A stretch of DNA of 64,000 nucleotides from the NCBI RefSeq assembly GCF_029589495.1, contig NZ_JAAIVF010000001.1, positions 496,001-560,000 of the forward strand. Reading direction: 5' to 3'. The stretch is from Speluncibacter jeojiensis (lineage in GTDB: Bacteria > Actinomycetota > Actinomycetes > Mycobacteriales > Mycobacteriaceae). The position numbers were made by a program, and so were the translations under genes. Below, piece after piece: positions 41,581 through 52,428 of the stretch; the stretch's first letter is position 1, and every line of letters starts with the position of its first letter. The notes under the pieces are model-generated. The model saw only the letters and a list, made by a program, of their open reading frames with translations, was not told where the DNA came from and did no database searches.

Positions 41581-43149
41581 TCAGGCGGGATTGACGTGCA
41601 GCGTGCGAATCGCCTGGTCACAGACATCGGCGACGCGGTCCGGGTGCATCTCGGAGGGCTCACAACCCACACTGATCTGCAGCCCGTCGAGGACGAGCAC
41701 ACGCCAGTGCACCGTCGAACCGGACGCGGTGTGCTCGCGGTACGCGATGACGTCCCGCCCCGCGTATTCCGCGTAGGGATCGAAGCCGTCGAAGCTCGTC
41801 GGCCCGCGATCGGCGATGGTGCGGCGCAACTGGGCGGCGACCTCGTCCTGGCCCGCCCCGTAGGCCACCGGGTTCTGGACGAGCATCAGCCGGGAACCGT
41901 CGGGGCCCTCCACCCGCACGCGAGATCCCCGCCCGACCGCCTCCCGATCGGTCTCCCACCAGGACTTCGGGACCTGCAGACTCACCCGATGGTCCGTCAC
42001 GGTCCGCGCCTGCGGCGTCGACGTCGACGGCGACGGCGACGGACGCGCGGCGGACGATCCCTGGACTGTGCTCGGCAGCGGAACCGCACTGGAGCCGCGG
42101 ATCGGCGTCTGCGCGGTCGCGGTCGGCACCTCCGTGACAGCAGGTTCCGCCGTGACGGCGTCGTTCGACCGAGGCCATATCAGCCAGGCCCCGGCCACTG
42201 CGATCACCAGGAGCGCGGCCGCGAGCGCCGCCAGTTTGCGACCCGACGCCCGCCGAGGGGCCGGCGGGCCGTCCGCGTCGGCCTCCGCGGGCGGTGGGCC
42301 GGGACGGACGTCCACCCGGGCCCGCTCCACCGCCGGGTCGACGACACCGGCTCGATTCGCCGCCGCCTCCGCGCCCGCCTCGACCTGCGCCACGTCGGGT
42401 CCGACCCGCTCGGCTCCGCGCAGCGCGGCGTCCGGCGCGGCGACATCCACCACCCCGGTGAGTCCGCGCTCGCGAAGCGCCCATTCGAACTGCAGGCTCT
42501 CTGGCGCAGTACCGGCGACCAGGACCTCCGAGACCGCCCAGTCACCCTCGACGACCGCGCCGACCAGATCCGCCGCCCGCGCCGCACCGTCGGGCCGGTC
42601 CAGGTCCTGCGGCAGCAACTCCGCGTCGAGCGCGCAACCGCGTACGCGCCCGCCCGCGACCAGGGTGGTCGCAGATCCCAGCGGTCCGGATTCCAGGACG
42701 ACGGCACGGTCGCCACCCGGGCCGGACCCCGCCCACACCGCGACCGCCGTCTCCACCAGCACGAGGCGTGGCGCCACGCCCTCGGCGCACGAACGCAGCC
42801 GCGCCCGACGGCGCGACCCCCAGTGCGACGGCACCGTGAGCACCAACAGGTCGGCGCCACTCGGGCACACGCGGCCCACTCCGTCGCGGAGCAGCCCGGT
42901 CACCAGGTCGTCCACGGCGACCAGTCGGCCCGCGAGCACCAGCGCGGCGTCGTCGATCCAGGCCAGGGGGTAGGGCTCGACACGACGCGGCCGACGCCCC
43001 GCCGCCGCGACCGCGTCGTCGCCGTATCGGATGCCGCCGGGAACCGGATCCCAGGTGTCGACGTAGACGGCGGCCGGGCCCCGGTAGGTGCGCGCGTCGC
43101 ACCGCGCGCCGATCGCGGCGACCGTCAGGTCGACGACGACTGTCGTCAT
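41581..43149 (-). CDS. Type VII secretion-associated protein, Rv3446c-like
   Basis: A 522-residue protein with an actin/Hsp70-like N-terminal half (residues 1-250; VYVDTWDPVPGGIRYGDDAV, LVLTVPSHWG), a single membrane helix at about 305-325 (LAALAAALLVIAVAGAWLIW) and an extracytoplasmic C-terminal domain (VSLQVPKSWWETDRE). This matches the TIGR03931-type T7SS-associated family and Rv3446c, encoded in the ESX-4 locus between rplM and truA of M. tuberculosis. Here no ecc, myc or esx genes accompany it, so it is an orphan remnant or has a separate role. I chose the ATG at 43149; the frame runs to 43500 through the intergenic gap and into truA. Confidence 0.78.
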   Translation of the reverse strand: MTTVVVDLTVAAIGARCDARTYRGPAAVYVDTWDPVPGGIRYGDDAVAAAGRRPRRVEPYPLAWIDDAALVLAGRLVAVDDLVTGLLRDGVGRVCPSGADLLVLTVPSHWGSRRRARLRSCAEGVAPRLVLVETAVAVWAGSGPGGDRAVVLESGPLGSATTLVAGGRVRGCALDAELLPQDLDRPDGAARAADLVGAVVEGDWAVSEVLVAGTAPESLQFEWALRERGLTGVVDVAAPDAALRGAERVGPDVAQVEAGAEAAANRAGVVDPAVERARVDVRPGPPPAEADADGPPAPRRASGRKLAALAAALLVIAVAGAWLIWPRSNDAVTAEPAVTEVPTATAQTPIRGSSAVPLPSTVQGSSAARPSPSPSTSTPQARTVTDHRVSLQVPKSWWETDREAVGRGSRVRVEGPDGSRLMLVQNPVAYGAGQDEVAAQLRRTIADRGPTSFDGFDPYAEYAGRDVIAYREHTASGSTVHWRVLVLDGLQISVGCEPSEMHPDRVADVCDQAIRTLHVNPA

Positions 43150-43199
43150 GCCGTCCCCCTCGCCACTGTCCTCGCCGCCGGTGCCCCCGTGCGGCTCCC

Positions 43200-44084
43200 C
43201 TAGCAACAGCCGTCGCTTCCCGGCTCGATCGCCGCCCGCACGTCCATCGTCCGCCGGTTCCGCGCGGCCAGATCCTCGTCGGCCGGATAGTCGACGCCGG
43301 CCAGGCTCAGCCCGTGCGCGGGTGCGACGGTGACCGCGCTGGAGCGGACCCGCTCGTCCAGCAGTCGGCTCGCCCACTCGGGCGTGCGCCGTCCCTCGCC
43401 GACCGCCAGCATGGCGCCGACCAGGCTGCGCACCATCGACCAGCAAAAGGCATCCGCACTCACATGTGCGGTCAGCGTGTCGGTCTCGGTCCGCTCCCAA
43501 TCGAAGCGTTGCAGTTCGCGGACGGTCGTCGCACCGTCACGACGGCGACAGAAGGCGGCGAAGTCGTGCAGGCCCAGCAGGCTCGCCGACGCGGCGCGCA
43601 TGGCATCGACGTCGAGCCGCTGCGGCCAGGCGACGGTGTCGCGGGCGCGGACCGGGTCGGCGCCGTACGGCGCGGTCGCGATCCGGTAGGCGTAGTGCCG
43701 CCGGATCGCGGAGAAACGGGCGTCGAAATCGGGATGCGCCGTGGTGACGTGCTTGATCCGCACATCGGTGGGCAGGAAGCGGGACAGCCTGCGCACCAGC
43801 CGGCCGGGCTCGGTGGGCACAGCCTCCACGGGAAGGTCCAGGTGGGCGACCTGACCGGAGGCGTGCACGCCGGCATCGGTCCGGCCGGCAACGGTCAGAT
43901 GGGCGGGAACACGCAGGATCGTGCTCAGGGCCTCCTCGAGCACCCCGCAGACCGTGCGGCGGCCGGGCTGTTTGGCCCAGCCGGAGAAGTCGGTGCCGTC
44001 GTAGGCGATGTCCAGACGCAAGCGAGCGAGCCCGCCGTCCTCACGGACGACGGGCTCGCTCGACTGGAACTGCTCGGCTGCCAA
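43200..44084 (-). CDS. truA: tRNA pseudouridine synthase A
   Basis: A 294-residue enzyme that makes pseudouridine at positions 38-40 of tRNAs. The catalytic Asp is in [19 protein letters not shown], and [19 protein letters not shown] begins the core. C-terminal [19 protein letters not shown] is typical. It lies 6 bases from rplQ, as in most actinobacteria, and 50 bases before the T7SS-associated gene. Confidence 0.95.
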   Translation of the reverse strand: MAAEQFQSSEPVVREDGGLARLRLDIAYDGTDFSGWAKQPGRRTVCGVLEEALSTILRVPAHLTVAGRTDAGVHASGQVAHLDLPVEAVPTEPGRLVRRLSRFLPTDVRIKHVTTAHPDFDARFSAIRRHYAYRIATAPYGADPVRARDTVAWPQRLDVDAMRAASASLLGLHDFAAFCRRRDGATTVRELQRFDWERTETDTLTAHVSADAFCWSMVRSLVGAMLAVGEGRRTPEWASRLLDERVRSSAVTVAPAHGLSLAGVDYPADEDLAARNRRTMDVRAAIEPGSDGCC

Positions 44085-44090
44085 GGAGGA

Positions 44091-44630
44091 CTAGTCCTTC
44101 TTGGCTTCCTCGGCGTCGGCCGCGGTGGCGTTCGTGTCCTCGACTGCGTCGACGACGTCGTCCGCGTTCTCGACCTCGGCCTCGGTGGCCTCGGCCTCGA
44201 CGGCCGCGACCGGGTTCTCCGCCGACTGCGAGGCGGCGACGCGACGGGCGCGGTCGGCCTCGGAGGTCACGGTCTGCTCCCGCACCAGCTCGATGATCGC
44301 CATCGGAGCGTTGTCACCCTTGCGGGGGACGGTCTTGATGATGCGGGTGTAGCCGCCGTTGCGCTCCGCGAAGTGCGGACCGATCTCGGCGAACAGGGTG
44401 TGCACGACATCCTTGTCGCGGATGACCTTCATGACCTCACGACGGTGCGCGAGGGTTCCGGCCTTGGCGTGCGTCACCAGCTTCTCGGCGTACGGACGCA
44501 GGCGCTTGGCCTTGGCCTCCGTCGTCGTGATCCGGCCGTGCTCGAAGAGCGAGGTGGCCAGGTTGGCCAGAATCGCCTTCTGGTGCGAGGCCGACCCGCC
44601 GAGGCGAGCACCCTTGGTGGGCTTGGGCAT
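44091..44630 (-). CDS. rplQ: Ribosomal protein L17
   Basis: A 179-residue L17. The conserved first 120 residues ([56 protein letters not shown]) are followed by an acidic Ala/Glu-rich extension of about 50 residues usual for actinobacteria. Between rpoA and truA. Confidence 0.96.
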   Translation of the reverse strand: MPKPTKGARLGGSASHQKAILANLATSLFEHGRITTTEAKAKRLRPYAEKLVTHAKAGTLAHRREVMKVIRDKDVVHTLFAEIGPHFAERNGGYTRIIKTVPRKGDNAPMAIIELVREQTVTSEADRARRVAASQSAENPVAAVEAEATEAEVENADDVVDAVEDTNATAADAEEAKKD

Positions 44631-44675
44631 TGTCTTCTCCAGGTTCTGGGTCCACGGGGTCGGGCCCCGTGCGGA

Positions 44676-45734
44676 TTACAGCTGTTCGGTTTCCGCGTAG
44701 TCCTGGTCGGCGTCGCCGCCGTCCGAGGAGTCGGACTCGTCGCTCCACGTGCCCGTCGCGGCGTCATAACCGGCGACGGTGGAGGGGTCGAACCCGGGCG
44801 GGCTGTCCTTGAGCGCCAGGCCGAGCGTGTTCAGCTTGACCTTGACCTCGTCGATGGACTTCTGGCCGAAGTTGCGGATGTCGAGCAGATCGGACTCGGT
44901 GCGGGCGACGAGCTCCCCGACCGTGTGCACTCCCTCGCGCTTGAGGCAGTTGTACGACCGGACCGTCAGGTCCAGGTCCTCGATCGGCAGTCCGAAGGCG
45001 GCGATGTGGTCGGCCTCGGCGGGCGAGGGTCCGATCTCGATGCCTTCTGCTTCGACGTTCAGCTCCTGGGCCAGGCCGAAGAGCTCAACCAGGGTCTTGC
45101 CCGCCGAGGCGAGCGCGTCCCGTGCGCTGATGGAGTTCTTGGTCTCCACGTCGAGGATCAGACGGTCGAAGTCCGTGCGCTGCTCGACGCGGGTGGCCTC
45201 CACCTTGTACGTCACCTTGAGCACCGGCGAGTAGATCGAGTCGACCGGGATACGGCCGATCTCGGCACCGGTGGCCTTGTTCTGCACGGCGGGGACATAG
45301 CCGCGACCGCGCTCTACGACGAGCTCGATCTCCAGCTTGCCCTTGTCGTTCAGGGTCGCGATGTGCAGATCCGGGTTGTGCACGCTCACACCGGCCGGCG
45401 GCACGATGTCACCACCGGTGACGGCCCCCGGGCCCTGCTTGCGCACGTACATGGTGACCGGCTCGTCCTCTTCCGAGCTGACCACGAGGCCCTTGAGGTT
45501 CAGGATGATGTCGGTGACGTCTTCCTTCACCCCGGGGACGGTGGTGAACTCGTGCAGCACGCCGTCGATGCGGATGCTGGTCACCGCCGCGCCGGGAATC
45601 GACGACAGCAGTGTGCGGCGAAGCGAGTTGCCGAGGGTGTACCCGAAGCCAGGCTCGAGCGGCTCGATGACGAACTTCGAGCGGTTGTCCGCGATGACCT
45701 CTTCGGTCAGGGTCGGACGCTGAGAAATCAGCAT
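44676..45734 (-). CDS. rpoA: RNA polymerase alpha subunit
   Basis: A 352-residue alpha subunit. The N-terminal dimerisation domain ([20 protein letters not shown]) and the C-terminal alpha-CTD ([20 protein letters not shown]) that contacts UP elements and activators are both complete. The C-terminal tail is acidic ([20 protein letters not shown]). It lies 101 bases from rpsD with a small hairpin between. Confidence 0.97.
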   Translation of the reverse strand: MLISQRPTLTEEVIADNRSKFVIEPLEPGFGYTLGNSLRRTLLSSIPGAAVTSIRIDGVLHEFTTVPGVKEDVTDIILNLKGLVVSSEEDEPVTMYVRKQGPGAVTGGDIVPPAGVSVHNPDLHIATLNDKGKLEIELVVERGRGYVPAVQNKATGAEIGRIPVDSIYSPVLKVTYKVEATRVEQRTDFDRLILDVETKNSISARDALASAGKTLVELFGLAQELNVEAEGIEIGPSPAEADHIAAFGLPIEDLDLTVRSYNCLKREGVHTVGELVARTESDLLDIRNFGQKSIDEVKVKLNTLGLALKDSPPGFDPSTVAGYDAATGTWSDESDSSDGGDADQDYAETEQL

Positions 45735-45793
45735 GTGCTTGTCCTCCTGTACGGGCGTCCGCTATTTGACGCCCCTGGTGGCGCCTGAACGCC

Positions 45794-45824
45794 CGGGTGC
45801 CTCCGTGGTCGACGGAGACACCCG
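45794..45824 (-). terminator. Hairpin between rpsD and rpoA
   Basis: CGGGTG-C-CTCCG pairs with CGGAG-A-CACCCG, one internal mismatch, in the 101-base gap. It may be a partial terminator or processing site rather than a full stop, since rpoA is normally co-transcribed. Confidence 0.45.
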
Positions 45825-45835
45825 AGCCGCAGGCA

Positions 45836-46441
45836 TTACTTCGAGTAGAACTCGACGATGAGCTGTTCCTGCAGCGGGACCTCGATCTGGGCGCGCTCGG
45901 GAAGCTGGTGCACGAGCACCCGCATCCGCTGGCCCACGACCTGCAGCCAGCCCGGGATCGGGCGGTCGCCCTGGGTCTCACGGGCGACCTGGAACGGCAG
46001 CGTCGGCAGCGACTTCTCCTTGACATCGATGATGTCGTACTGGGAGACGCGGAAGCTGGGGATGTTCACCTTCTGGTTGTTGACCAGGAAGTGCCCGTGG
46101 CTGACCAGCTGGCGGGCCTGACGGCGGGTGCGCGCGAGGCCGGCACGGTAGACGACGTTGTCCAGACGCGACTCGAGGATCGTCAGCAGGACCTCACCGG
46201 TCTTACCGGGGCGGCCGGCGGCCTCCTGGTAGTAACGGCGGAACTGCTTCTCGAGGATGCCGTACGTGTAGCGGGCCTTCTGCTTCTCCTGCAGCTGCAG
46301 GAGGTATTCGCTCTCCTTGATCCGCGCGCGGCCGTGCTGGCCCGGCGGGTAGGGGCGACGCTCGAAGGCCTGGTCGCCTCCGACGAGGTCGACGCGCAGA
46401 CGACGCGACTTACGGGTGATGGGACCGGTATAGCGAGCCAT
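45836..46441 (-). CDS. rpsD: Ribosomal protein S4
   Basis: A 201-residue primary 16S rRNA-binding protein. MARYTGPITRKSRRLRVDLV starts it, and the S4 RNA-binding domain follows (LDNVVYRAGLARTRRQARQL, VNIPSFRVSQYDII). The zinc-type cysteines of some S4 proteins are absent. It is 22 bases from rpsK. Confidence 0.97.
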   Translation of the reverse strand: MARYTGPITRKSRRLRVDLVGGDQAFERRPYPPGQHGRARIKESEYLLQLQEKQKARYTYGILEKQFRRYYQEAAGRPGKTGEVLLTILESRLDNVVYRAGLARTRRQARQLVSHGHFLVNNQKVNIPSFRVSQYDIIDVKEKSLPTLPFQVARETQGDRPIPGWLQVVGQRMRVLVHQLPERAQIEVPLQEQLIVEFYSK

Positions 46442-46463
46442 GTTTCTTTACCTTCCTTTCCCG

Positions 46464-46871
46464 TTAGACGCGACGCCGCTTGGGCGGACGGCAACCATTG
46501 TGCGGCTGCGGGGTGACATCGTTGATCGTGCCGACTTCGAGCCCGGCCGCCTGCAGGGAGCGGATCGCGGTCTCACGACCGGAGCCCGGGCCCTTGACGA
46601 ACACGTCGACCTTCTTGACGCCGTGCTCCTGCGCCTTGCGGGCAGCGTTCTCGGCGGCCAGCTGAGCGGCGAACGGGGTCGACTTGCGCGAGCCCTTGAA
46701 CCCGACGTGGCCCGAGGACGCCCAGGAGATGACGTTGCCCTGGGGATCGGTGATCGACACGATCGTGTTGTTGAAGGTGCTCTTGATGTGTGCGGCGCCG
46801 TGCGGGATGTTCTTCTTGTCCCTGCGACGGGTGCCCTTCTTCGGGCCGGTTCCGCGTGACTTGGGGGGCAT
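46464..46871 (-). CDS. rpsK: Ribosomal protein S11
   Basis: A 135-residue S11. Conserved: [40 protein letters not shown] and [19 protein letters not shown]. Standard position between rpsM and rpsD, 3 bases after rpsM. Confidence 0.97.
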   Translation of the reverse strand: MPPKSRGTGPKKGTRRRDKKNIPHGAAHIKSTFNNTIVSITDPQGNVISWASSGHVGFKGSRKSTPFAAQLAAENAARKAQEHGVKKVDVFVKGPGSGRETAIRSLQAAGLEVGTINDVTPQPHNGCRPPKRRRV

Positions 46872-46874
46872 TGC

Positions 46875-47252
46875 TTACCTGGCCTTCTTCTTGCCGGCGA
46901 TGGTGCGCTTGGGGCCCTTGCGGGTGCGCGCGTTGGTCTTGGTGCGCTGGCCACGCACGGGCAGGCCACGGCGGTGCCGCAGACCCTGGTAGCAGCCGAT
47001 TTCGATCTTGCGACGGATGTCGGCCTGCACCTCGCGGCGCAGATCGCCCTCCACCTTCAGCTCGGAGGCCTCGATGTAGTCGCGGAGCTTGGTGAGATCG
47101 TCGTCCCCGAGATCCTTGCTGCGCAGGTCCGGGCTGACCCCGGTCGCGTCGAGGATCTCCTTGGAGCGGGTACGGCCGATGCCGTAGATGTAGGTCAGTG
47201 CGATCTCCATGCGCTTCTCGCGCGGGAGATCAACACCCATGAGACGTGCCAT
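46875..47252 (-). CDS. rpsM: Ribosomal protein S13
   Basis: A 125-residue S13. [38 protein letters not shown] and the basic tail [17 protein letters not shown] are typical. A 209-base gap with a small hairpin separates it from rpmJ. Confidence 0.97.
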   Translation of the reverse strand: MARLMGVDLPREKRMEIALTYIYGIGRTRSKEILDATGVSPDLRSKDLGDDDLTKLRDYIEASELKVEGDLRREVQADIRRKIEIGCYQGLRHRRGLPVRGQRTKTNARTRKGPKRTIAGKKKAR

Positions 47253-47351
47253 GTGGCATTCCTTTTCGAGTTCGGAGGTCTGCTCCCAGTCCGCCCCGCC
47301 CCCACTCTCATCGAGTGGCCGACGGGCCCCGGCCTCCGGTCCGGGGGTGCA

Positions 47352-47370
47352 CCGCCCGCGAGTCGGGCGG
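47352..47370 (-). terminator. Small hairpin between rpmJ and rpsM
   Basis: CCGCCCG-CGAGT-CGGGCGG, 7-base arms, within the 209-base gap after rpmJ. It could attenuate read-through, but the arms are short; nothing else is recognised in the gap. Confidence 0.35.
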
Positions 47371-47461
47371 CTGGTGCTGGGAGGTCCACTTCTTGCGTGT
47401 CGCGTCGGGCAAGCCGATCACGAGGGTGCTCGGCGCGGCGGAAGCCGGCCGTGGCGGCGAT

Positions 47462-47575
47462 CTAGCCCTGACGCTGCTTGTGACGCAGGTTCTCGCAGAT
47501 CACCATGACCCGACCGTTGCGGCGGATCACCTTGCACTTCTCGCAGATCTTCTTGACGCTCGGCTGAACCTTCAC
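47462..47575 (-). CDS. rpmJ: Ribosomal protein L36
   Basis: A 37-residue zinc-type L36 with the C-x2-C, C, H ligands ([19 protein letters not shown], then RHKQRQG). The GTG at 47575 begins the exact family length; a longer frame exists but is not conserved. Between infA and rpsM. Confidence 0.95.
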   Translation of the reverse strand: MKVQPSVKKICEKCKVIRRNGRVMVICENLRHKQRQG

Positions 47576-47651
47576 TGCGTCTGATCTCCTGAGTTCTGCC
47601 CGCTCGGACGAGCGGGCATGCTGCTCCCTGGCTGACCAGCCAGGGAAATCT

Positions 47652-47873
47652 TCACTTGTAGCGGTAGACGATCCGACCACGCGAGAGGTCGTAGGGCGAG
47701 AGCTCCACGACCACTCGGTCCTCTGGCAGGATGCGGATGTAGTGCTGCCGCATCTTCCCACTGATGTGGGCGAGAACCTTGTGGCCGTTCTCCAGCTCAA
47801 TGCGAAACATCGCATTGGGCAAGGGCTCGACAACCCGCCCCTCGACCTCGATGGCTCCGTCTTTCTTGGCCAT
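47652..47873 (-). CDS. infA: Translation initiation factor IF-1
   Basis: A 73-residue S1-fold protein that blocks the A site during initiation. [20 protein letters not shown] and [20 protein letters not shown] are identical to the family pattern. The ATG at 47873 follows GGAGG (AGGATATG); the upstream frame extends to 47957 but is not conserved. It leads the infA-rpmJ-rpsM-rpsK-rpsD-rpoA-rplQ set. Confidence 0.96.
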
Positions 47874-48083
47874 ATCCTCCGCGATCCCGGCGCCGATCCT
47901 GGATCGGTTGACCCACAAGAGTCGACGCCTACGCTCGTGTACCGAATACTGGCGCAAAACTCCGCACCGGTGGACGCACGTCTACCGGCACGCAGCACGC
48001 ACCGATTGACCAGCATACACTGCGCCCACACACCCCTGTCGCCGGTCTCGATCAGCTCCGGCGGTCCGCTCGCGCGGATCCGT

Positions 48084-48923
48084 TCACGCGTTCTCGACCG
48101 CGGCCGCCAGGGCCGTCATCGTCGGCACCGGATCGGCGTCGGCCGGCAGCAGCTGCACCGCCACCTGATCCGCGCCGGCCGCAAGGTGCGCTTCGATCCG
48201 CCCGACCACCGCGGCGGCGTCACCGTGTGCGACCAGCGCGTCGACGACCGCATCGGTCCCGCCGTCGGCGAGGTCCTCCTCCGCGAAGCCGAGCCGCTTG
48301 AGATTCTCCACGTAGTTGCGCAGTTGCAGATAGGGGTTCGCGACCGCTGCACGGCCGATGTCACGCGCCCGCTGCGCGTCGGTGTCGAGCACCACCTTCT
48401 GCTCCGGCGCCAGCAGGGGTTCCGCACCCAGGATCTCGCGGGCGAGCCCCGTGTGCTCGGGAGTGGTGAGGTAGGGATGCGCGCCGGCGCTGCGGCGCGC
48501 CGACAGCCGCAGCACACGCGGTCCGAGCGCGGCGAGGACTCGGCGGCCGGCCGGCACCCCGGCCTCGTCCAACCGGTCGAGGTACTCCTCGAGTGCGCGG
48601 TACGGGCTGCGGTACTCGGCCTGCGCCTCGGGATGCCCGGCGCCGATCCCGAGCAGGAACCGCCCCGGGTACGCGGCCTCGATCCGGTGGAACGACCGCG
48701 CGACCTCGTCGGCGGGGGCCGTCCAGATGTTGACGATGCCGGTGGCCACCTGCAGATGCGTGGTCGCGGCGAGCAGACCGTCCACCACGGCCAGATCCGC
48801 GGGCGGAGATCCGCCGAGCCAGAGCGTGCCGACCCCGAGGCGATCGAGCGCCCGCGCCTCCTCCACCGTCACCAACGGATACGGACGCCACACGCCCACG
48901 GACTTCATCGTGATCTTGGTCAT
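48084..48923 (-). CDS. LLM-class (F420-dependent-type) oxidoreductase
   Basis: A 279-residue TIM-barrel protein of the luciferase-like monooxygenase family, as in mycobacterial F420-dependent dehydrogenases. Typical text: [40 protein letters not shown] and [16 protein letters not shown]. Its substrate is unknown. It lies between infA (210 bases) and the divergent dtd gene (81 bases), breaking the usual infA-map run. Confidence 0.82.
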   Translation of the reverse strand: MTKITMKSVGVWRPYPLVTVEEARALDRLGVGTLWLGGSPPADLAVVDGLLAATTHLQVATGIVNIWTAPADEVARSFHRIEAAYPGRFLLGIGAGHPEAQAEYRSPYRALEEYLDRLDEAGVPAGRRVLAALGPRVLRLSARRSAGAHPYLTTPEHTGLAREILGAEPLLAPEQKVVLDTDAQRARDIGRAAVANPYLQLRNYVENLKRLGFAEEDLADGGTDAVVDALVAHGDAAAVVGRIEAHLAAGADQVAVQLLPADADPVPTMTALAAAVENA

Positions 48924-49004
48924 GGATGGGTCAACCCGAACCCGCCACCGAGGATTCCCCGCCCCGGGTGGCCTGTCGGCGGACCGGCTGGCAGCATCGA
49001 ACGG

Positions 49005-49439
49005 ATGCGAGTGGTGGTGCAACGCGTGAGCTCGGCATCGGTGCAGGTCGGCGAGGAGATCGTCGCGGCGATCGAACCCGGCGACCGTCAGGGACTGCTG
49101 CTACTGGTCGGGGTCACCTACACCGACACCCCCGAGCAGGCCGAAGCCCTGGCGAAGAAGGTCTGGACGCTGCGGATCCTCGACGGCGAACGGTCCGCCG
49201 CGGACCTCGATGCGCCCGTCCTGGCCGTCAGCCAGTTCACGCTCTACGCGGATACCGCCAAGGGGCGCAGACCTTCCTGGTCCGCCGCGGCACCCGGTCC
49301 CGTCGCCGAGCCGCTGTTCGACCGCTTCTGCGCGCAACTGCGCGCGCTCGGCGCGACGGTGACCACCGGCCGCTTCGGCGCACACATGCAGGTGACGCTG
49401 GTCAACGACGGACCGGTCACGATTCTGCTGGAGAACTGA
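49005..49439 (+). CDS. dtd: D-aminoacyl-tRNA deacylase
   Basis: A 144-residue enzyme that removes D-amino acids from mischarged t[23 protein letters not shown] starts it, and the active-site texts are [17 protein letters not shown] and the Gly-cis-Pro motif [11 protein letters not shown] at the C-terminus. I chose the ATG at 49005; longer frames upstream are not conserved. It converges with map, with 42 bases between stops. Confidence 0.95.
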   Translation: MRVVVQRVSSASVQVGEEIVAAIEPGDRQGLLLLVGVTYTDTPEQAEALAKKVWTLRILDGERSAADLDAPVLAVSQFTLYADTAKGRRPSWSAAAPGPVAEPLFDRFCAQLRALGATVTTGRFGAHMQVTLVNDGPVTILLEN

Positions 49440-49481
49440 CCGTCGGTCGGACGACACCGCGGCGACGCCCGCCCGTCGGGG

Positions 49482-50285
49482 TCAGAATTCGCCGGCGGGG
49501 CGGGGCGTCAACACCCGCGGACCGTCGGCGGTCACCGCGACGGTGTGCTCCCAGTGCGCAGCCTTCGAACCGTCGGTGGTGACCACCGTCCAGTCGTCGT
49601 CGAGCACGCGGGTATCGGTGGTGCCGAGGGTGAGCATCGGCTCGATGGCGAGCACCGACCCGATCGTCAGGTACGGACCCTTGCCCGGCGCTCCCTCGTT
49701 GGCGAGGAACGGGTCCATGTGCATCTCACGGCCGATCCCGTGACCGCCATAGCCGTCGACGATGCCGTAGGCGCGACCGTGCTCCGCCTCGGCGGCCCGG
49801 GTGCCCTGCTCGATCGCATACGAGACATCGGTGAGGCGGTTGCCGTCCACCATCGCCTCGATCCCCGCCCACATCGACAGCTCGGTCGCCTCACTGAGCT
49901 GCTGCTCGGCCTCGGTGATCTCGCCGACCCCGAAGGTCCACGCCGAATCACCGTGCCAGCCGTCGAGAATGGCGCCGCAGTCGATCGACACCAGGTCACC
50001 GGCGGCCAGGAGCTCACCGGCCGCGGGGATCCCGTGCACCACCCGATCGTTGACCGAGGCGCAGATCGACCCGGTGAACCCGTGATAGCCCAGGAAGGAC
50101 GGCACGGCACCGGCGTCGCGGATGGTCTGCTCGGCGATACGATCCAACTCGAGCGTGCTCACGCCCGGCACGGCGGCCTTACGCACCGCGACCAGCGCGG
50201 CACCGACCACCGCGCCGGCCGCGGCCATCGCGTCCAGCTCGCCGGCGGTACGGAAGGGCACCACCTTGCGTTTACGCAAACCCAC
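49482..50285 (-). CDS. map: Methionine aminopeptidase, type I
   Basis: A 267-residue enzyme that removes N-terminal methionine. Metal ligands are visible: two Asp in [17 protein letters not shown], His in [14 protein letters not shown], Glu in [10 protein letters not shown] and Glu in [14 protein letters not shown]. The GTG at 50285 gives [16 protein letters not shown], a normal start. It follows adk by 31 bases in the secY-adk-map order. Confidence 0.95.
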   Translation of the reverse strand: MGLRKRKVVPFRTAGELDAMAAAGAVVGAALVAVRKAAVPGVSTLELDRIAEQTIRDAGAVPSFLGYHGFTGSICASVNDRVVHGIPAAGELLAAGDLVSIDCGAILDGWHGDSAWTFGVGEITEAEQQLSEATELSMWAGIEAMVDGNRLTDVSYAIEQGTRAAEAEHGRAYGIVDGYGGHGIGREMHMDPFLANEGAPGKGPYLTIGSVLAIEPMLTLGTTDTRVLDDDWTVVTTDGSKAAHWEHTVAVTADGPRVLTPRPAGEF

Positions 50286-50316
50286 TATGCCAATCCCGCC
50301 GTCTCGACCGGTACCG

Positions 50317-50862
50317 CTATTTGCCCAGCGCGGCCATCGCGCGGGCGTTGATCTCGTCGACCTCGCCGACCGCGTCGACGGTGACCAGGATCTTCTTGTA
50401 GTGCGTCAGCAGCGGAGCGGTCTCCTCGCGGTAGACCCGCAGGCGGTTGCGGATGACGTCTTCCTTGTCGTCCTCGCGGCCACGGGCCAGCATCCGCTCG
50501 ACGACGACGTCCTCGGCGATCTGGAACTCGAGCACCGCGTCGAGGCCGGCGTTGAGCTCGCCGAGGATGCCCTCGAGCGCCTCGGCCTGGTCGACCGTGC
50601 GGGGGAACCCGTCGAGCAGGAAGCCGTTCGCCGCGTCCGGTTCCGACACGCGCGACTTCACCATCCGGTTGGTCAGCTCACTCGGAACCAGTTCGCCGGC
50701 GTCCAGGTAACGCTTCGCCTCGACGCCGAGCGGGGTGCCCTGGCCGATGTTGGCGCGAAACAGGTCACCCGTCGAAATGTGGGGCACGCCCAGCTTCTCG
50801 GACAGGATGGCCGCCTGCGTGCCTTTGCCGGCACCGGGCGGACCTAGCAGTACAACTCTCAC
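50317..50862 (-). CDS. adk: Adenylate kinase
   Basis: A 181-residue short-type kinase (ATP + AMP to 2 ADP). P-loop [18 protein letters not shown]-site [15 protein letters not shown] and [16 protein letters not shown]; the lid is short and lacks zinc cysteines, as in mycobacteria. The GTG at 50862 overlaps the secY stop by 4 bases (GTGA); longer frames run through secY. Confidence 0.96.
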   Translation of the reverse strand: MRVVLLGPPGAGKGTQAAILSEKLGVPHISTGDLFRANIGQGTPLGVEAKRYLDAGELVPSELTNRMVKSRVSEPDAANGFLLDGFPRTVDQAEALEGILGELNAGLDAVLEFQIAEDVVVERMLARGREDDKEDVIRNRLRVYREETAPLLTHYKKILVTVDAVGEVDEINARAMAALGK

Positions 50863-52178
50863 CGGAGGAACCCTTCGTAGTTTCGCTGCAGCAACTGGCT
50901 CTCGATCTGCTTGACCGTATCGAGGCCCACGCCCACCATAATCAGCACCGCGGTACCGCCGAACGGCAGGTTCTGCGCGCCGCCGGAGCTGCCGATGTCC
51001 AGGAACAGGTTCGGCAGCACGGCGATCACACCGAGGTAGATCGAGCCGGGCAGCGTGATCCTGCTCAGGACGAAGTTGAGGTAGTCGGCTGTGGGCCGGC
51101 CGGGACGGATGCCCGGGATGAAGCCGCCGTACTTCTTCATCTCGTCGGCACGTTCCTCGGTGTTGAACGTGATCGCGACGTAGAAGTACGTGAAGAAGAT
51201 GATCAAGGCGAAGTAGATCAGGATGTAGACCCAGTTGCCCGGGTTGGCCAGGTACTGGTTGATGATCCGCGTCCACCAGTGGTCACCGTTGCCGCTGTTC
51301 GCCGTCAACTGCGAGATCAGCATCGGCAGATACAGCAGCGACGTCGCGAAGATGACCGGGATGACGCCCGCCTGGTTGACCTTCAACGGGATGTAGGTAG
51401 ACGACCCGCCGTACATCCGGCGCCCGACCATCCGCTTCGCGTACTGCACGGGAATCCGACGCTGGCCCTGCTCGACGAACACCACGCCGATGACGATCAG
51501 CAATGCCGCTACGCAGACGAACGTGAACACCAGGCCGCCGCGCGAGTCCAGGATGCCCTTGCCCTCGGCGGGGATGCGCGCCGCGATGCCCATGAAGATC
51601 AGCAGCGACATGCCGTTGCCGACACCGCGCTCGGTGATCAGCTCGCCGAACCACATGACCAGCGTCGCGCCCGCGGTCATCACGAGGACGATGACGGCCA
51701 GTCCCCAGATCGACTTGTCCGCGAGGATCTGCCGGTCACAGCCCTGCAGCAGCTGGCCGCGTGCGGCCAGCGCCACGAACCCGGTCGCCTGCAGGACCGC
51801 CAGCGCGATCGTGAGATACCGGGTGTACTGGGTCATCTTGTTCTGACCCGTCTGACCCTCTTTTTGCAGCTCCTCGAACTTCGGGATGACCACCGTCAGC
51901 AGCTGGACGATGATGCTCGCCGTGATGTACGGCATGATGCCGATCGCGAACACCGACAGCTGCAGGAGCGCGCCACCCGAGAACAGGTTGATCAGCGAGT
52001 AGACACCGCCGGCGCTACCCCCGAGCGCCTGATCGGCGCAGTACTTGACGTTGGCATAGTCGACGCCCGGCGACGGCAGCGTGGCGCCGAGCCGGTAGAG
52101 CACCATGATCCCGAGCGTGAAGAGGATCTTTCGCCGCAGGTCCGGTGTCCTGAAGGCCGATCCGAAGGCGGAAAGCAA
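50859..52178 (-). CDS. secY: Preprotein translocase subunit SecY
   Basis: A 439-residue channel with ten membrane helices. The N-terminal text [20 protein letters not shown] and the plug and lateral-gate regions ([20 protein letters not shown]) are typical. The start is TTG at 52178 with AGGAGG four bases before it, an uncommon but well-supported start. A hairpin terminator upstream separates it from rplO, so secY-adk-map should have its own promoter in the 250-base gap. Confidence 0.96.
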   Translation of the reverse strand: MLSAFGSAFRTPDLRRKILFTLGIMVLYRLGATLPSPGVDYANVKYCADQALGGSAGGVYSLINLFSGGALLQLSVFAIGIMPYITASIIVQLLTVVIPKFEELQKEGQTGQNKMTQYTRYLTIALAVLQATGFVALAARGQLLQGCDRQILADKSIWGLAVIVLVMTAGATLVMWFGELITERGVGNGMSLLIFMGIAARIPAEGKGILDSRGGLVFTFVCVAALLIVIGVVFVEQGQRRIPVQYAKRMVGRRMYGGSSTYIPLKVNQAGVIPVIFATSLLYLPMLISQLTANSGNGDHWWTRIINQYLANPGNWVYILIYFALIIFFTYFYVAITFNTEERADEMKKYGGFIPGIRPGRPTADYLNFVLSRITLPGSIYLGVIAVLPNLFLDIGSSGGAQNLPFGGTAVLIMVGVGLDTVKQIESQLLQRNYEGFLR

Positions 52179-52364
52179 CGATCCTCCTGGAGGCGCGCGA
52201 CGACAAGCCGCGCTCGAGCGGACAACTCTGAAACTCTAACAGTGGACGGCGCCGAGGCGGTCGCGGCCATGCGATTTCACAGCCGATCAGCGGGCGTGCA
52301 GCCCAGCTCCGGCACAGAAAGTCGCAGGTGGCGGCGCGGTGATCGACCGTCCCTGATACACCGA

Positions 52365-52403
52365 TGGCCGCGGACCGAACCGTTGAGGTTCCGTCCGCGG
52401 CCA
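52365..52403 (-). terminator. Hairpin terminator after rplO
   Basis: TGGCCGCGGAC-C-GAACC pairs with GGTTC-C-GTCCGCGGCCA, one internal mismatch, 5-base loop, 26 bases after the rplO stop. It ends the spc-operon transcript ahead of secY. Confidence 0.7.
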
Positions 52404-52428
52404 CCGAATGTTCAGCCGGCAGGCTCGA

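Noticed and set aside
40621-43203. An 860-codon open frame on the plus strand
   Set aside because: Antisense to rplM and the type VII-associated gene with no recognisable domain.
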